This document shows positions 1-10,154 of a stretch of 64,000 nt of DNA, piece after piece. How positions within the stretch are numbered: position 1 is the first letter of the stretch; every line of letters begins with the position of its first letter. Location of the stretch: NCBI GenBank assembly GCA_916613615.1, contig OU744730.1, positions 24,123,906 to 24,187,905 on the forward strand. Direction: 5' to 3'. The notes under the pieces were generated by a model that saw only the letters and a list, made by a program, of their open reading frames with translations, was not told the origin of the DNA and ran no database searches. The position numbers and the translations under genes are program-made. The DNA comes from Steromphala cineraria. Lineage: Eukaryota > Mollusca > Gastropoda > Trochida > Trochidae.

Positions 1-261
1 TAAGAAAATTATCGCCTCTTAAGTTTGAGATATTACTTTTTAATACTCGCGTTTAAGTTTGTATAATTTTTGCTGTAGCTTTTTAAAATCGAGAAACCTA
101 CCTCTAAATACTGTCATCATGTTCAGGAAACATACACGATGGGGATCATTTATGATTCAACTTTTACTTCATAAGATTCCACATGATTTACGACACTTTC
201 CTCATAAACTTGGATCCTGGATTTTAGTGTAAATGTGCTATATCCTATATATGAAGTATTT

Positions 262-541
262 TATCCCCCACCATAAAGTGGAAAAGGGATATAGGTTTGG
301 GCTTCGTCCGTACGTCCGTCCGCCCGTCCGTCCGCCCGTCCGCCCGTCCGTCCGAGTTAAAGGGGACAGCTTTTTTCAGAAACTATTTAAGATATAGGAT
401 AACCAAATTGGCCGTGTGTCTTCAGGGCATCAAAACCGTGATGGGGTTAAAAAATGAAGTAAATGCAATTACTTATTACAGAGTAACGGCCCGTGCAGGA
501 AAATATTGGGAGCTTTAATGAAAACCTTTTTGGCGGGGGAT
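262..541. repeat. GTCCG-rich dispersed repeat with short inverted ends
   Basis: The ends read ATCCCCCACCA and, inverted, TGGCGGGGGAT, so the unit has short terminal inverted repeats. A GTCCG/GCCCG run lies at about 307-352. The short open frame across the run is a by-product of the repeat. A related GTCCGTCCG run occurs near 27,560 and 37,710. I read this as a non-autonomous dispersed repeat; the family cannot be named from sequence alone. Confidence 0.5.
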
Positions 542-991
542 GTTGATGACCATGTCTTCTTGTTTTATTTGTTCCCAAATATTTACATATATTTGCATAT
601 GGACATCAAAACATAGTATGACATAGACTAAGCAATATAGAAAAGGTTACAGCAATCATAGTTGGTTGTTGAATAATTGGTTGAATGGCAACCATTTATT
701 TTGGATTTTTTTCAGTTTCATTATTTCTTATGAAAATAAATCTTTCAACCAGAAACATCTGGTTTCATTGTTGCACGTAATGATTTAATTTTGGAATTAT
801 CTTTCCATGATATTTTCATCTGGTTGCTTTAACTGTATTGTGACAACATGAATATTGAGCCAAGTTAAACAACCGGAGAATCACCTCAAACAAACACGAA
901 CTGTTCTTGACCTGGGCTGGCTCATGAGTAAACATAGTCAAACTTTCTGAATTGTATCTATTGTAGGATTGTGTACTTATGTAGAATTGTA
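542..991. other. no recognisable feature
   Basis: AT-rich sequence with no open frame of interest, no RNA gene and no repeat that I could match elsewhere in the window. Confidence 0.5.
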
Positions 992-1616
992 CAGCTGCGT
1001 ATCTTAAGTTTGTTCACTTACCTTCGTATTCTAGTGCAAATATCATGTAATTTGTAACGTCTTTGAGACATCATATCATTGTGAAAACGAAACCGATAAT
1101 GCTGAAATTTCACTGCATAAGTTAGGATTCAGTTTGCGTTGACATATTCGTATGTCATACCTAGCAGATAGCTGTAACAAATGTGGCAGGTCATTGAAGT
1201 GACCAGGGGTCAAAATTTCGAAAACACTGATTTCTATTTTGCCCTACAAAATCCTTCATAAATTATCAACAGCTTTAGATCTTATTCATATGTGTTCTTT
1301 TGCGTTAATGCAACGTTACTGTTCTGATTTTTTCCTACAAAGTTAACATGGATGATTTTAATCGAAATTCAAGAAAATCCGAATTTCACAAATATGACCC
1401 CATCTGTCTATTAAACAATGCCAAATATCGACATTCAGCACCAGTGACAAGACGATCCCGAAATATGGTTTTGGAATGGTTATTTTACACATGGACAATT
1501 GAAGATCTTCTGTAAGTGGTCCTGGAGTTATATTATGAACGCCAAAACGAAACCCAAATTACATGATATTTGCACTAAGAACACAAGCAGGTGAACAAAC
1601 TTATGGTATGCAGCTG
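992..1616. mobile_element. MITE with ~60-bp inverted ends and TA target duplication
   Basis: Left end (from 992) and right end (to 1616) are imperfect inverted repeats of about 60 bp. They share CAGCTGC at the tip, then AAGTTTGTTCAC, then AGTGCAAATATCATGTAATTT. TA flanks both tips (990-991 and 1617-1618), the target duplication expected of Tc1/mariner-type elements. The 625-bp interior has no long open frame, so it is non-autonomous. The superfamily assignment is inference from the TA duplication. Confidence 0.7.
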
Positions 1617-1618
1617 TA

Positions 1619-2289
1619 TATGGTAGTAGATATCTATGTTTGTTGAAGACTGTTTATGTGTGAAGTGAAGCTCTGTGAAAGCTGACATATTGAAGATGAG
1701 TTGAAGTCTCGTCTGTGTTTGTGGATGATCGCATACATGTATGTATGTACGAGAAGGATGATCTGAAAAAAAGTTTATACAAGTTCCGTGAAATAATCCA
1801 TTTGAACATATGTGGGATCTTCATGCAAAATGTTCACCTGATGTTCTTCATTTATTATGTTTCACGAATCCTCTCGTACATGCATGCACTATCGTTAAAA
1901 TCTAAACCATATTGCAAAATCTGTTTTCTGCCATACAAAAAGCTATGTTTTATGTATATATGTATAGAGCAGAAAATGGTAATATGATCACATAATCAGA
2001 GTGAGTGCTCCATCAGTTGTACCGATGATACAATACCTGTTTCGAAACTTGTTAATCTCGATGCTTATCTCTCTGTGTAAGCTACAATCCTTTTCAAATC
2101 ACACAGCGTATCGTGTTATTGTCCTCCGTGAATGAGAGAAGAATGCGAGGAAGATGATGACAGGTGGGAAGTTGTGGACATTCCGTGTTCAGTTTCAGTT
2201 ATATCGGTAACCTGGATTAAATCATACATGAAGGTATACTCATCTGTGATATTTCAAATCCGTTTGCAATTCAATAACGAGTTACAATG
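1619..2289. other. no recognisable feature
   Basis: AT-rich. A 90-codon frame near 1,715-1,987 has no motif and an amino-acid mix typical of chance frames in AT-rich DNA. Confidence 0.5.
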
Positions 2290-2651
2290 AGACATCATTA
2301 TCGACCCACAGAGGCAGATCAAGTCATGTTGATAAAGTTTCTGTTCTATTACGCCGAAATCCGTGGGTTCCGGCAGTTTCCCCTGGCGGAAAAAAACTTT
2401 CATCTCAATACTTTTGAATTTCTTTATCAAATGACAACGCTTCTCGCATGGAAAGGGTGGTTCATATCACAATGCCTTTGCCTTGTTTCAGTAGCAAAAA
2501 TGATGATTTAAGAATAGCGTCGCTGATTGCACAACTAATTTTGATTGCCTCCAATCAGCCATCTCCCATTCTATCCCACAAACTCGTCGTAATATAACAG
2601 AGGCTAAATCAATATGACTTGATCTGCCTCTGTGGGGGAGAGAATGATGCG
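2290..2651. mobile_element. MITE family B, copy 1
   Basis: The tips carry a perfect 22-bp inverted repeat, CCCACAGAGGCAGATCAAGTCA at the left (from 2305) and its complement ending at 2636. Weaker outer complementarity (CATCATT...) extends to about 2290 and 2651. Two related copies lie at 35,285-35,619 and about 46,917-47,254. The short frame at 2,287-2,511 lies across the left end and is not a gene. Confidence 0.75.
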
Positions 2652-3226
2652 ACATATACAACTCAACTTTTTTAAACGTTAAGATGATGAAAAGAACGGT
2701 GTTCGTCTCATAACCAACACAGTTAAACTAAAGAGACATGTAGGCCTACAATAAAAATTCCGTGATTTATGAGTATCTTATTTTTGATTTTTGGAATAGG
2801 AAGATATCCGTTTATTTATAAGTAAAAACACTCTTAGTTTTGAACTAAACCTATAAATATGCAGTACCATGATTCAACATGCAATGGTTAATAAATGCAA
2901 TGAAATAGGAAGGCTGGAAATGTCAATCAAGCTTTATTTCATTAATTATAAGGCTTCAGACCTATAGTAGATTCATGTGTAATCATATTTGCTATTTCAC
3001 CATTCTCTCTAAATGATATTGCAAAATATATAATATACATTGCAAGGTTCTGTAATAATTGAATATTCATATTAGTTTTCATCAATCTCGGTAACTTCAA
3101 TGGTATGGTATTTGTTTTCGTAAATGTTTATATAAGAGGAAAATGCATTTTATCTTCCATTGTATTAATATTGCAAACTTAACATATCACCGGCTTTTTT
3201 TCTGTTTCAACAAATATTTCATGAGA
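2652..3226. other. no recognisable feature
   Basis: AT-rich, no supported gene or repeat. Confidence 0.5.
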
Positions 3227-3557
3227 TTAAAGGGGCAGTAGCAGTGATTTAGGGAGAATGTAAGGTGATGTCAGGAATATGAAAATTAGTGGTTCTAATT
3301 GAAAGATAATGTATTTAAACCAAATGAAGCAGTAATAATTCAAATATATTACACAATATGAATTAAAGGTGTTCACAAAAAATGGCCGCCAATGGATTTT
3401 ATATGAATCCTCATACTTTGTCCTCTGACTATGGATGATTGGCTTGTGTAACGAGATTATTGACACTGCCAAAATAATACATTTAACATTAACTTACAGT
3501 TATCAGTGAAAAATTTAAAATAAAAAATTATCAAAAAACGTGCTACTGCCCCTTTAA
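3227..3557 (+). mobile_element. MITE family A, copy 1 (TTAA-flanked)
   Basis: Begins TTAAAGGGGCAGTAGCACG-like and ends with the complement, flanked by TTAA on both sides. The inside carries the family core: a CACAAAATGGCCGCCAATGG-like block and a GACTATGGATGATTGGCT-like block. Eight copies are scattered through the window (3.2, 4.6, 5.8, 9.8, 44.5, 49.0, 54.9 and 61.8 kb). It encodes no protein. TTAA duplication is typical of piggyBac-like transposases, but the tip does not let me assign a superfamily firmly. Confidence 0.85.
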
Positions 3558-4488
3558 ATGCCTCTTTAATTTGAAAATGTGCATATATATCAACGTTGCT
3601 TTGATATTGAAAACGGGACTGTTTTATATTGTTTGGAAATGCCTAATTAACAATTAATGATGATGCTTTGACTGACCATGTTTGAAAATATCGTCATAAT
3701 GGTAAATGATTAAACTTTGATGAATAATATATACATTTTCTAGAATAAAAGTATTAAAGTAGTTACTTCAGATGATGCTTTGTCATACTGTGCAAGGTAT
3801 GATAACGCTTTGTTGATAATTGTATCATGATTGGTTTCATAATATGTACATGCCACATAGATATTTGAGTAAACATGCGTAAGGTATATTTTACAAACAG
3901 TAATCACATTGTTCCCTGGTGTATATATACTATAAATGCAATTCATGTAATTAAAAAGCAAGAAATGCAAGACTAATTAGGCTGAATATAGGTAGCTTAG
4001 TGCAGAGTTTATGTTATCGAAATGTGCATTTAGTCATGGTATTTAGCCGATTAGCAATGATGTTAAAATTTAGAGTTATAGGCTTAGTTTTGCAAGGAAA
4101 GTTATTATGGATCTAAGGCAAATAGTTTTTCACTCATATCAATCTATCCCCTGCCGTTGTCAATATTCAGGCAGTATTATCCTTTAGTACTATCCGTACA
4201 CATTGTCGCACGACTTGTTTTTCACGTAATTTTGTAAAAGTCACATAAAATTGTACCCGAAGTGATCCGATATGCGGACAGGCAGTATTGATGTACTGTC
4301 TGAACACTGGTCGGTCTAGATCTGGTCCACGTCGGATATAACACATTAGAAACCAACGTTCCTGCCAAGGTGACACTATGAATTTTAAACTTTCAGGTGA
4401 TGTGAATATATCAATGTGTTATTCTTACAAACGCAACACCAGAAGACGACGAAGAAATAGTCTCAAAGAACACCACTATACCGGGACT
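3558..4488. other. no recognisable feature
   Basis: AT-rich; only short chance frames on the minus strand. Confidence 0.5.
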
Positions 4489-4636
4489 TCTTAAGGAGAA
4501 ACATGTTAAGTCAAAAACAAATATTGTCGCTCCTACCTAGATATAGAGTAAACGCTTCATTCAACATTCGCATCAAACTCTTCAGATTTTTGAAAACTTT
4601 AACGAATTACTCGATTAAGTTTCAAACGTATTGACT
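4489..4636. repeat. ~147-bp direct repeat, left copy
   Basis: Starts TTAAGGAGAAACATGTTAAG and ends GTATTGACTTTAA. A near-identical copy sits at about 4,987-5,135. The two copies bracket a family A MITE exactly at TTAA. Confidence 0.85.
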
Positions 4637-4990
4637 TTAAAGGGGCAGGAGCACGTTTATTGAAAAATTTATATTTTAAAATTTCCACTGATAATTGTTT
4701 GTAAATGCTAAATGTATTATTTTGATAGTGTCATAAATCTCATTACAAAAGCCAATCAGCCATAGTCAGAGGACAAAGTATGAAGATTCACATAAAATCC
4801 AATTGCGGCCATTTTTTTTTAACACCTTTTGTTCCTTTTGTGTAAGAAAAAGGAATCGCATGGCTAAACTTTACATTATATATTTGAATTATTACTGCTC
4901 CATTTAGTTTAAATACAATTGGAATTATTTATTTTCGTTTTCCTGACATCAAATTTTATTCCCACTAAAAACGTGCTACTGCCCCTTTAA
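4637..4990 (-). mobile_element. MITE family A, copy 2
   Basis: TTAA-AGGGGCAG left end and CTGCCCCTTTAA right end. The interior runs in the opposite orientation to copy 1. It lies between two ~147-bp direct repeats. Confidence 0.85.
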
Positions 4991-5135
4991 GGAGAAACAT
5001 GTTAAGTCAAAAACAAACATTGTCACTCCTATCTAGATGTAGAGTAAACGCTTCATTCAACATTCGCATCAAACTCTTCAGATTTTTGAACAATTTAACG
5101 AATTACTCGATTTAGTTTCAAACGTATTGACTTTA
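4987..5135. repeat. ~147-bp direct repeat, right copy
   Basis: Aligns with 4,489-4,636 with about ten differences by eye. Its right end continues into GATTGATC, so it shows the sequence expected after the unit when no MITE is present. Confidence 0.85.
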
Positions 5136-5785
5136 AGATTGATCATGTTTGAAATAAACCTCTTTCGAACTTACACGTTTTGTTAAATCCCGGTGGTTAA
5201 AGTACATTCGTATAATATAAGTATAAAAATGAAAAATATTGTTTTGAGGGGTTGACTGATTAAAGCGGTCGTAAAATATGTAGGATTGCTTGAAATCAAT
5301 TTTTGTGTATATTTTCCTTGTCACTTGATTTTGGTGAATCACGTCTTAAAACTAAAAGCATTGAAGTTAATACATCTAAAAAGGGTGTGATAAAGAAACT
5401 TAATCAAGGTCATGATTATAGTAAAACTGCATAAATAGTTAGATTTAATTGTTGGAGGAAAGTAATGGAAATGTGTTCTAAAATTTATTGTTTCTGTTCC
5501 TTGTTCACTTATATTTACAATGTTAACTCACCAAGTTCGTTACTCACAACAAATCTGCTTTGAAAATAGATATAAATAATCGAAGCTTAATTTATCACAT
5601 TTTATCATTTTTCTTTAAAGTATTATATTCGAAAAAATAATAACCAATGCGCTACACCTGGTTAAATTTTGAAATAACTTGATGAAAGGCTTTGGTGTTT
5701 CTGGAATAAAGGCAATAATTTATCACATTCCAAATAAAAAATAACATTTTTTATTGATGAAAATTATTATTGTTATATATTGTCA
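5136..5785. other. no recognisable feature
   Basis: AT-rich, no supported gene or repeat. Confidence 0.5.
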
Positions 5786-6134
5786 TTAAAGGGGCAGTGG
5801 CACGTTTTTATGGGGAATATAAGGAAAATGAAAATTAATTGTTTCAATTGAAAGCCAATGTATTTAAACTAAATGGTCATAATTCAGATATATAATGTAA
5901 AGTTTAGCCATGGGATTCCTTTTTCTTACACAAATTGAATTAAAGGTGTTCACACAAAATGGCCGCCAATGGATTTTAGGTGAATCTTCATACTTTGTTC
6001 TCTGACTATGGAAGATTTGCTTGTGTAATAAGATTTTTGACACTAGCAAAATAATACATTTAGCATTAACATTCAATTATCGATGACAATTTTAAAATAT
6101 AAAATTATCAAAAAACGTGCTAATGCCCCTTTAA
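5786..6134 (+). mobile_element. MITE family A, copy 3
   Basis: TTAA on both sides, TIR AGGGGCAGTGGCACG at left, complementary right end, and the shared ATGGCCGCCAATGG core near 5,960. Confidence 0.85.
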
Positions 6135-6456
6135 TGCCAAATGGACAGATTTTTCTGTCTTCATTCAAAAGGTAAAGTACTTGTACTTGACAGATATTCT
6201 AAGTTGAAAAATCTTTTACTGGGTTATGTCAAAAGACATATGGTTCCACTTTTTAACCTCCTTGTGGCAGTACTGTCGTCCCTTTCGGCTATCCGGAAAT
6301 GTTCTGTTGGACAAATATTTATAATCTTAAATGGGTTTCTGTTTTCCCATCGAGCACTATATACTTCCGACCACCTGTCTCACGCTGCCAAGTGGTGGTC
6401 AACCGTGTGTGGTCAATATTTGTAGATTTGTAGATTTACGTTTACAGTTTAACCAT

Positions 6457-6855
6457 AAATCGGTTGATGTGTTAAATACAAAATTCCATGTGATTTCTGA
6501 ATGGTAAAAAGGTAGACGTGGATTTCTACTTTTAATGTCAAATCGGTTGATGTGTTAAATACAAAATGTAATTTCTGAATGGTAAAAAGGTAGACGTGGA
6601 TTTCTACTTTTAATGTCAAATCGGTTGATGTGTTAAATACAAAATGTAATTTCTGAATGGTAAAAAGGTAGACGTGGATTTCTTTTTTTAATGTCAAATC
6701 GGTTGATGTGTTAAATACAAAATGTAATTTCTGAATGGTAAAAAGGTAGACGTGGATATCTACTTTTAATGTCAAATCGGTTGATGTGTTAAATACAAAA
6801 TGTGATTTCTGAATGGTAAAAAGGTAGACGTGGATTTCTACTTTTAATGTCAAAT
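6457..6855. repeat. 78-bp minisatellite, five units
   Basis: AAATCGGTTGATGTGTTAAA recurs at 6458, 6540, 6618, 6696 and 6774. The first period is 82 bp and the rest are exactly 78 bp; a partial sixth unit starts at 6852. Because 78 is 26 codons, one minus-strand frame (6,449-6,853) stays open through the array and reads as a 26-residue peptide repeat. I regard that as a by-product of the period, since nothing suggests a gene around it. Confidence 0.9.
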
Positions 6856-7430
6856 CATAACATTTGTGAGGTCAAGATTCGTAAAAGAAATAATTAGTTG
6901 TTTTAATGTATTGATAATGTATGTAATGCATGTTCAATTTTAAACAGTACTTTCAACTTTAAAAATCAATTGAAAAGCATGCTTCATATTTAATTATATA
7001 AACTTATTTCTTATAGACATATGAAGATCATAGGTCTTTTGGATTCGAATTCAATAAAACATAAAACACAGCTTTGGTTCTTAAGTTCCTTCGAAACACA
7101 AATTCTTCTTGCTATTTCATTCATATTCATAATCTGATGATGTTTTTATAAAAACAAAGAATAGTCTACTTTAAAATTGTAAAAAAAAACATTATTCCTA
7201 AAACGCACGGATACTATTAAAACTAAAACTACGCATAACAAAAAGGAAAATGCACAGTAGCTAGATTCAATTATTTTTAAGAAGGTAGATAACTCAATAT
7301 TAATCATATGCAAAGTATGGAGATGGTTAGTTTGGCTTGGTAATGAATGGTCATAACATGTTTTATCACCCATATGGTTGAAATAAGTAGTGACATATTT
7401 TCAATATGAGCACTAGTGCACATATCACTT
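6856..7430. other. no recognisable feature
   Basis: AT-rich, only chance frames. Confidence 0.5.
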
Positions 7431-7566
7431 TTGCCTAGCAACGATTGTCGTAGCGCAAGTTCCCGTATTATTTTCGCCTGTGACGTAATTACATCATTGT
7501 TCGTGACGTCACTGTAGCCGGCGTCGCAAGGGAAGCGGCCCGTTTCCTGGATATTTCCAAGATGGT
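7431..7566. promoter_or_regulatory. CpG-bearing patch with CRE, X-box-like and YY1-like motifs
   Basis: Unlike its AT-rich surroundings this patch is rich in CpG. It contains CCTAGCAACG (7433-7442, X-box-like), TGACGTAA (7481-7488), a full palindromic CRE TGACGTCA (7504-7511) and CCAAGATGG (7557-7565, YY1-like). An ATG followed directly by GTAAAT lies at the end. It could be a promoter or part of the adjoining foldback repeat. Motif identity is seen; function is inference. Confidence 0.3.
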
Positions 7567-7579
7567 AAATGGAATAGAA

Positions 7580-7745
7580 TCGGTAAGAAAGATATTATTA
7601 CCCTCGGAAGTGTGTTATATGACTTTAACGAAACTCGTGCAAATTTGTGTATAACCCTCGCTCCCGCTCGGGTAATTCAAAAAATCACACTCATTTCGTA
7701 AAAGTCATATGACACACTTCTCCGGGTATTAATCTCTATTTACTA
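7580..7745. repeat. foldback element (imperfect hairpin)
   Basis: The left arm (about 7,582-7,650, containing AAGTGTGTTATATGACTTT) is complementary to the right arm (about 7,680-7,743, containing AAAGTCATATGACACACTT). The loop contains CCCTCGCTCCCGCTCGGG. Related in design to foldbacks at 16,264 and 30,450. Confidence 0.7.
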
Positions 7746-9789
7746 AGACATCCTGGGTCATTAAAAGATTTCTTCAGATGTCCTTGCTGTGTGATTTTCT
7801 TGGCTATAACATGGGTTTTTTCAGGCCGTTCTATTAATGGCTTCCGAATGTTACTTTGTCCGTTTACGTGTTTCCCATTATATGCCTATCTTGATATTAT
7901 CAGTGATTTGATTTGCTTTGTCACACCATATTACAAGCTTCATGAAAATTGTAACTTCCGGTGTCCGTATACCAGCAGTATGCAATGACCATGTTATCAT
8001 CCACTTTTGCAAAGCTTAAACCAGTCTTTTGTTGTCACTGAATCAAATTGCTTTATGTGAATACCATTTTCATGAAATCCACAAAATTAACATTTCAAAT
8101 ATACTCAAGTGGTCATATATGATATATTATGAATGCTTCAGTCCCAACACTTGCTAACCTGATAAAGCTCGTTCGAACAATGTTTTGGTGATTTTAAGAA
8201 CCGTTGCACAGTGGGGGGTGTGTCTTTATTCCTTAAAGTAGATTGAAACTTTGGCAATATTCAGTAAGACCTTTGGTGTCACTGAAAATTGTCATTTTGG
8301 AAGCATGACAGTGTTGAATTTCCTATTCTAAGCTAACGTCCTTAAAGCTTGTTTAACATGATACGATCACTTCACATTATCTTATCATTTTAGATAATAG
8401 TCAATATTTGCAGTTACCAATTTCGTCTGCTTAAGAGAAATGATGGAGGTGTTTTGATATCAAAATCGGTATTTTTGTCAAGTCTCTTCATCCTGAAAAA
8501 GATCCATCTTTCTTTAGAGTCACTAGTTTAATTGCATTCTGAAATATATATAAAAGCTATTATTATGATTCCATTTTAGACGATTTTAAGATTGTTGATA
8601 TGCTGAAAAAGAGTTCAATAAAATTGTTTGACATTTAGCATTTGTGATTTGATCATGTGATTATTCATTGATAGACTAGATCATCGTTGCAACTCAACAT
8701 TTTCAGAAAGAAAGAATTGTCAATTGCTTGAAAGCGTTCTATACCGAAAGGTCGCTACTATCTACATTGAAGAAGTTGATCATCTATAAAACTTGTCTTC
8801 TTCATATCTCAAACTTCTAAACTGCCTTTCAAACAACTTAAGAGTTGGTAGCAAATATTTTATCGAATAAAACAAACCGTACATTGTCTTTTTCATCGCA
8901 TCCAACGATTATTCAAGATGACGTCAAAAGAGATAAGACTGGCCATGTTTGATTATTTGTGAAAATGTCGGTCTACAAAACGCCCCATATCCAATCTTCA
9001 TTCTAGTTTTCCCATGACGTGATATCTATGTAACACAGAGTGACATTTTGAATGCATTTACAACTCACGGAAAACGCCCACCAATTACTGGTGTTACTCA
9101 ACCATTTAAACTAACAGTAAGGTTTCCTAGTTGACAGTTATATCTATGTAATAAGGTGAAATCGTTGTCTATCTATATATTGCTCTATCCCTTACATATA
9201 TGTGCCTGTTTCAATTAACATCATCGCCTTTAAGGGCAATAAAATGTCTGTACAGAAGCGTTTTGTGTAAACTTGGTAGTTAAACGAGATAAGAAGTTGT
9301 TTTATAGCTAAACTTAATAAATTTTGATCATGCTGCTAAGTGTTTGTATTTAAGTTTGGAAGAGACAGAATTCATATCAAAAGTAACCAGAAAATAAAAA
9401 TGAATATGATTTAATTTCAAGTAATTAATTAAACTTTATAAATCTGTATAGATAGGGTTCCTTTTTGAAAGATGTAAATACCATGTATTATAATGAAGGC
9501 AGTCATTAATATTTCAAAAGATGTTTTTGACTTTACAACGAGTAACAGCTGATTAGCATTCAGAAAGTTCCACACCTTTACTCTGGACAACATTGAAATA
9601 CTATTTCAGATATAAATTAAATCAACGAATTGATTGATCAAACACATGTTTGTAACATAAAGACGTCAAGAGAATCGGATTACAATTGAATCAACATGAG
9701 TTTCAAATCAACTCACTTACCCGCATATTCATTCCGTGATTGGGTAATAAAGGCATGTTCGTGTATTCGCTGATATTCGAGTAATTGCC
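7746..9789. other. no recognisable feature
   Basis: About 2 kb of AT-rich DNA. I found no gene, tRNA, long repeat or extended inverted repeat. Confidence 0.5.
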
Positions 9790-10154
9790 TTAAAGGGGCA
9801 GTGGCACGTTTTTAGGGGGAATATAAGGTGATGTCAGGAAAATGAAAAATTAATGGTCCCAATTGAAAGACAACGTATTAAAACTAAATGCAGCAGTTAT
9901 AATTCAAATATATAATTTAAAGTTTAGCCATGCGATTCCTTTTTCTTACACAAAATGAATTAAAGGTGTTCACACAAAATGGCCGCCAATGGATTTTATG
10001 TGAATCTTCATACTTTGTCCTCTGACTATGGATGATTGGCTAGTGTAATGAGATTTTTGACACTGTCAAAATAATACATTTAGCATTAACTTACAAGTAT
10101 CAGTGAAAATTTTAAAATATAAAATTATCAAAAAACGTGCTACTGCCCCTTTAA
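9790..10154 (+). mobile_element. MITE family A, copy 4
   Basis: Near full-length: TTAA-AGGGGCAGTGGCACG, complementary right end, TTAA. The conserved core AAAATGGCCGCCAATGG is at 9976-9992. Confidence 0.85.

Noticed and set aside
6449..6853. 134-residue repeat protein
   Set aside because: Explained by an exact 78-bp minisatellite period; no gene context.
6457..6855. CRISPR-like array
   Set aside because: Whole 78-bp units repeat head to tail with no unique spacers; the setting is eukaryotic.
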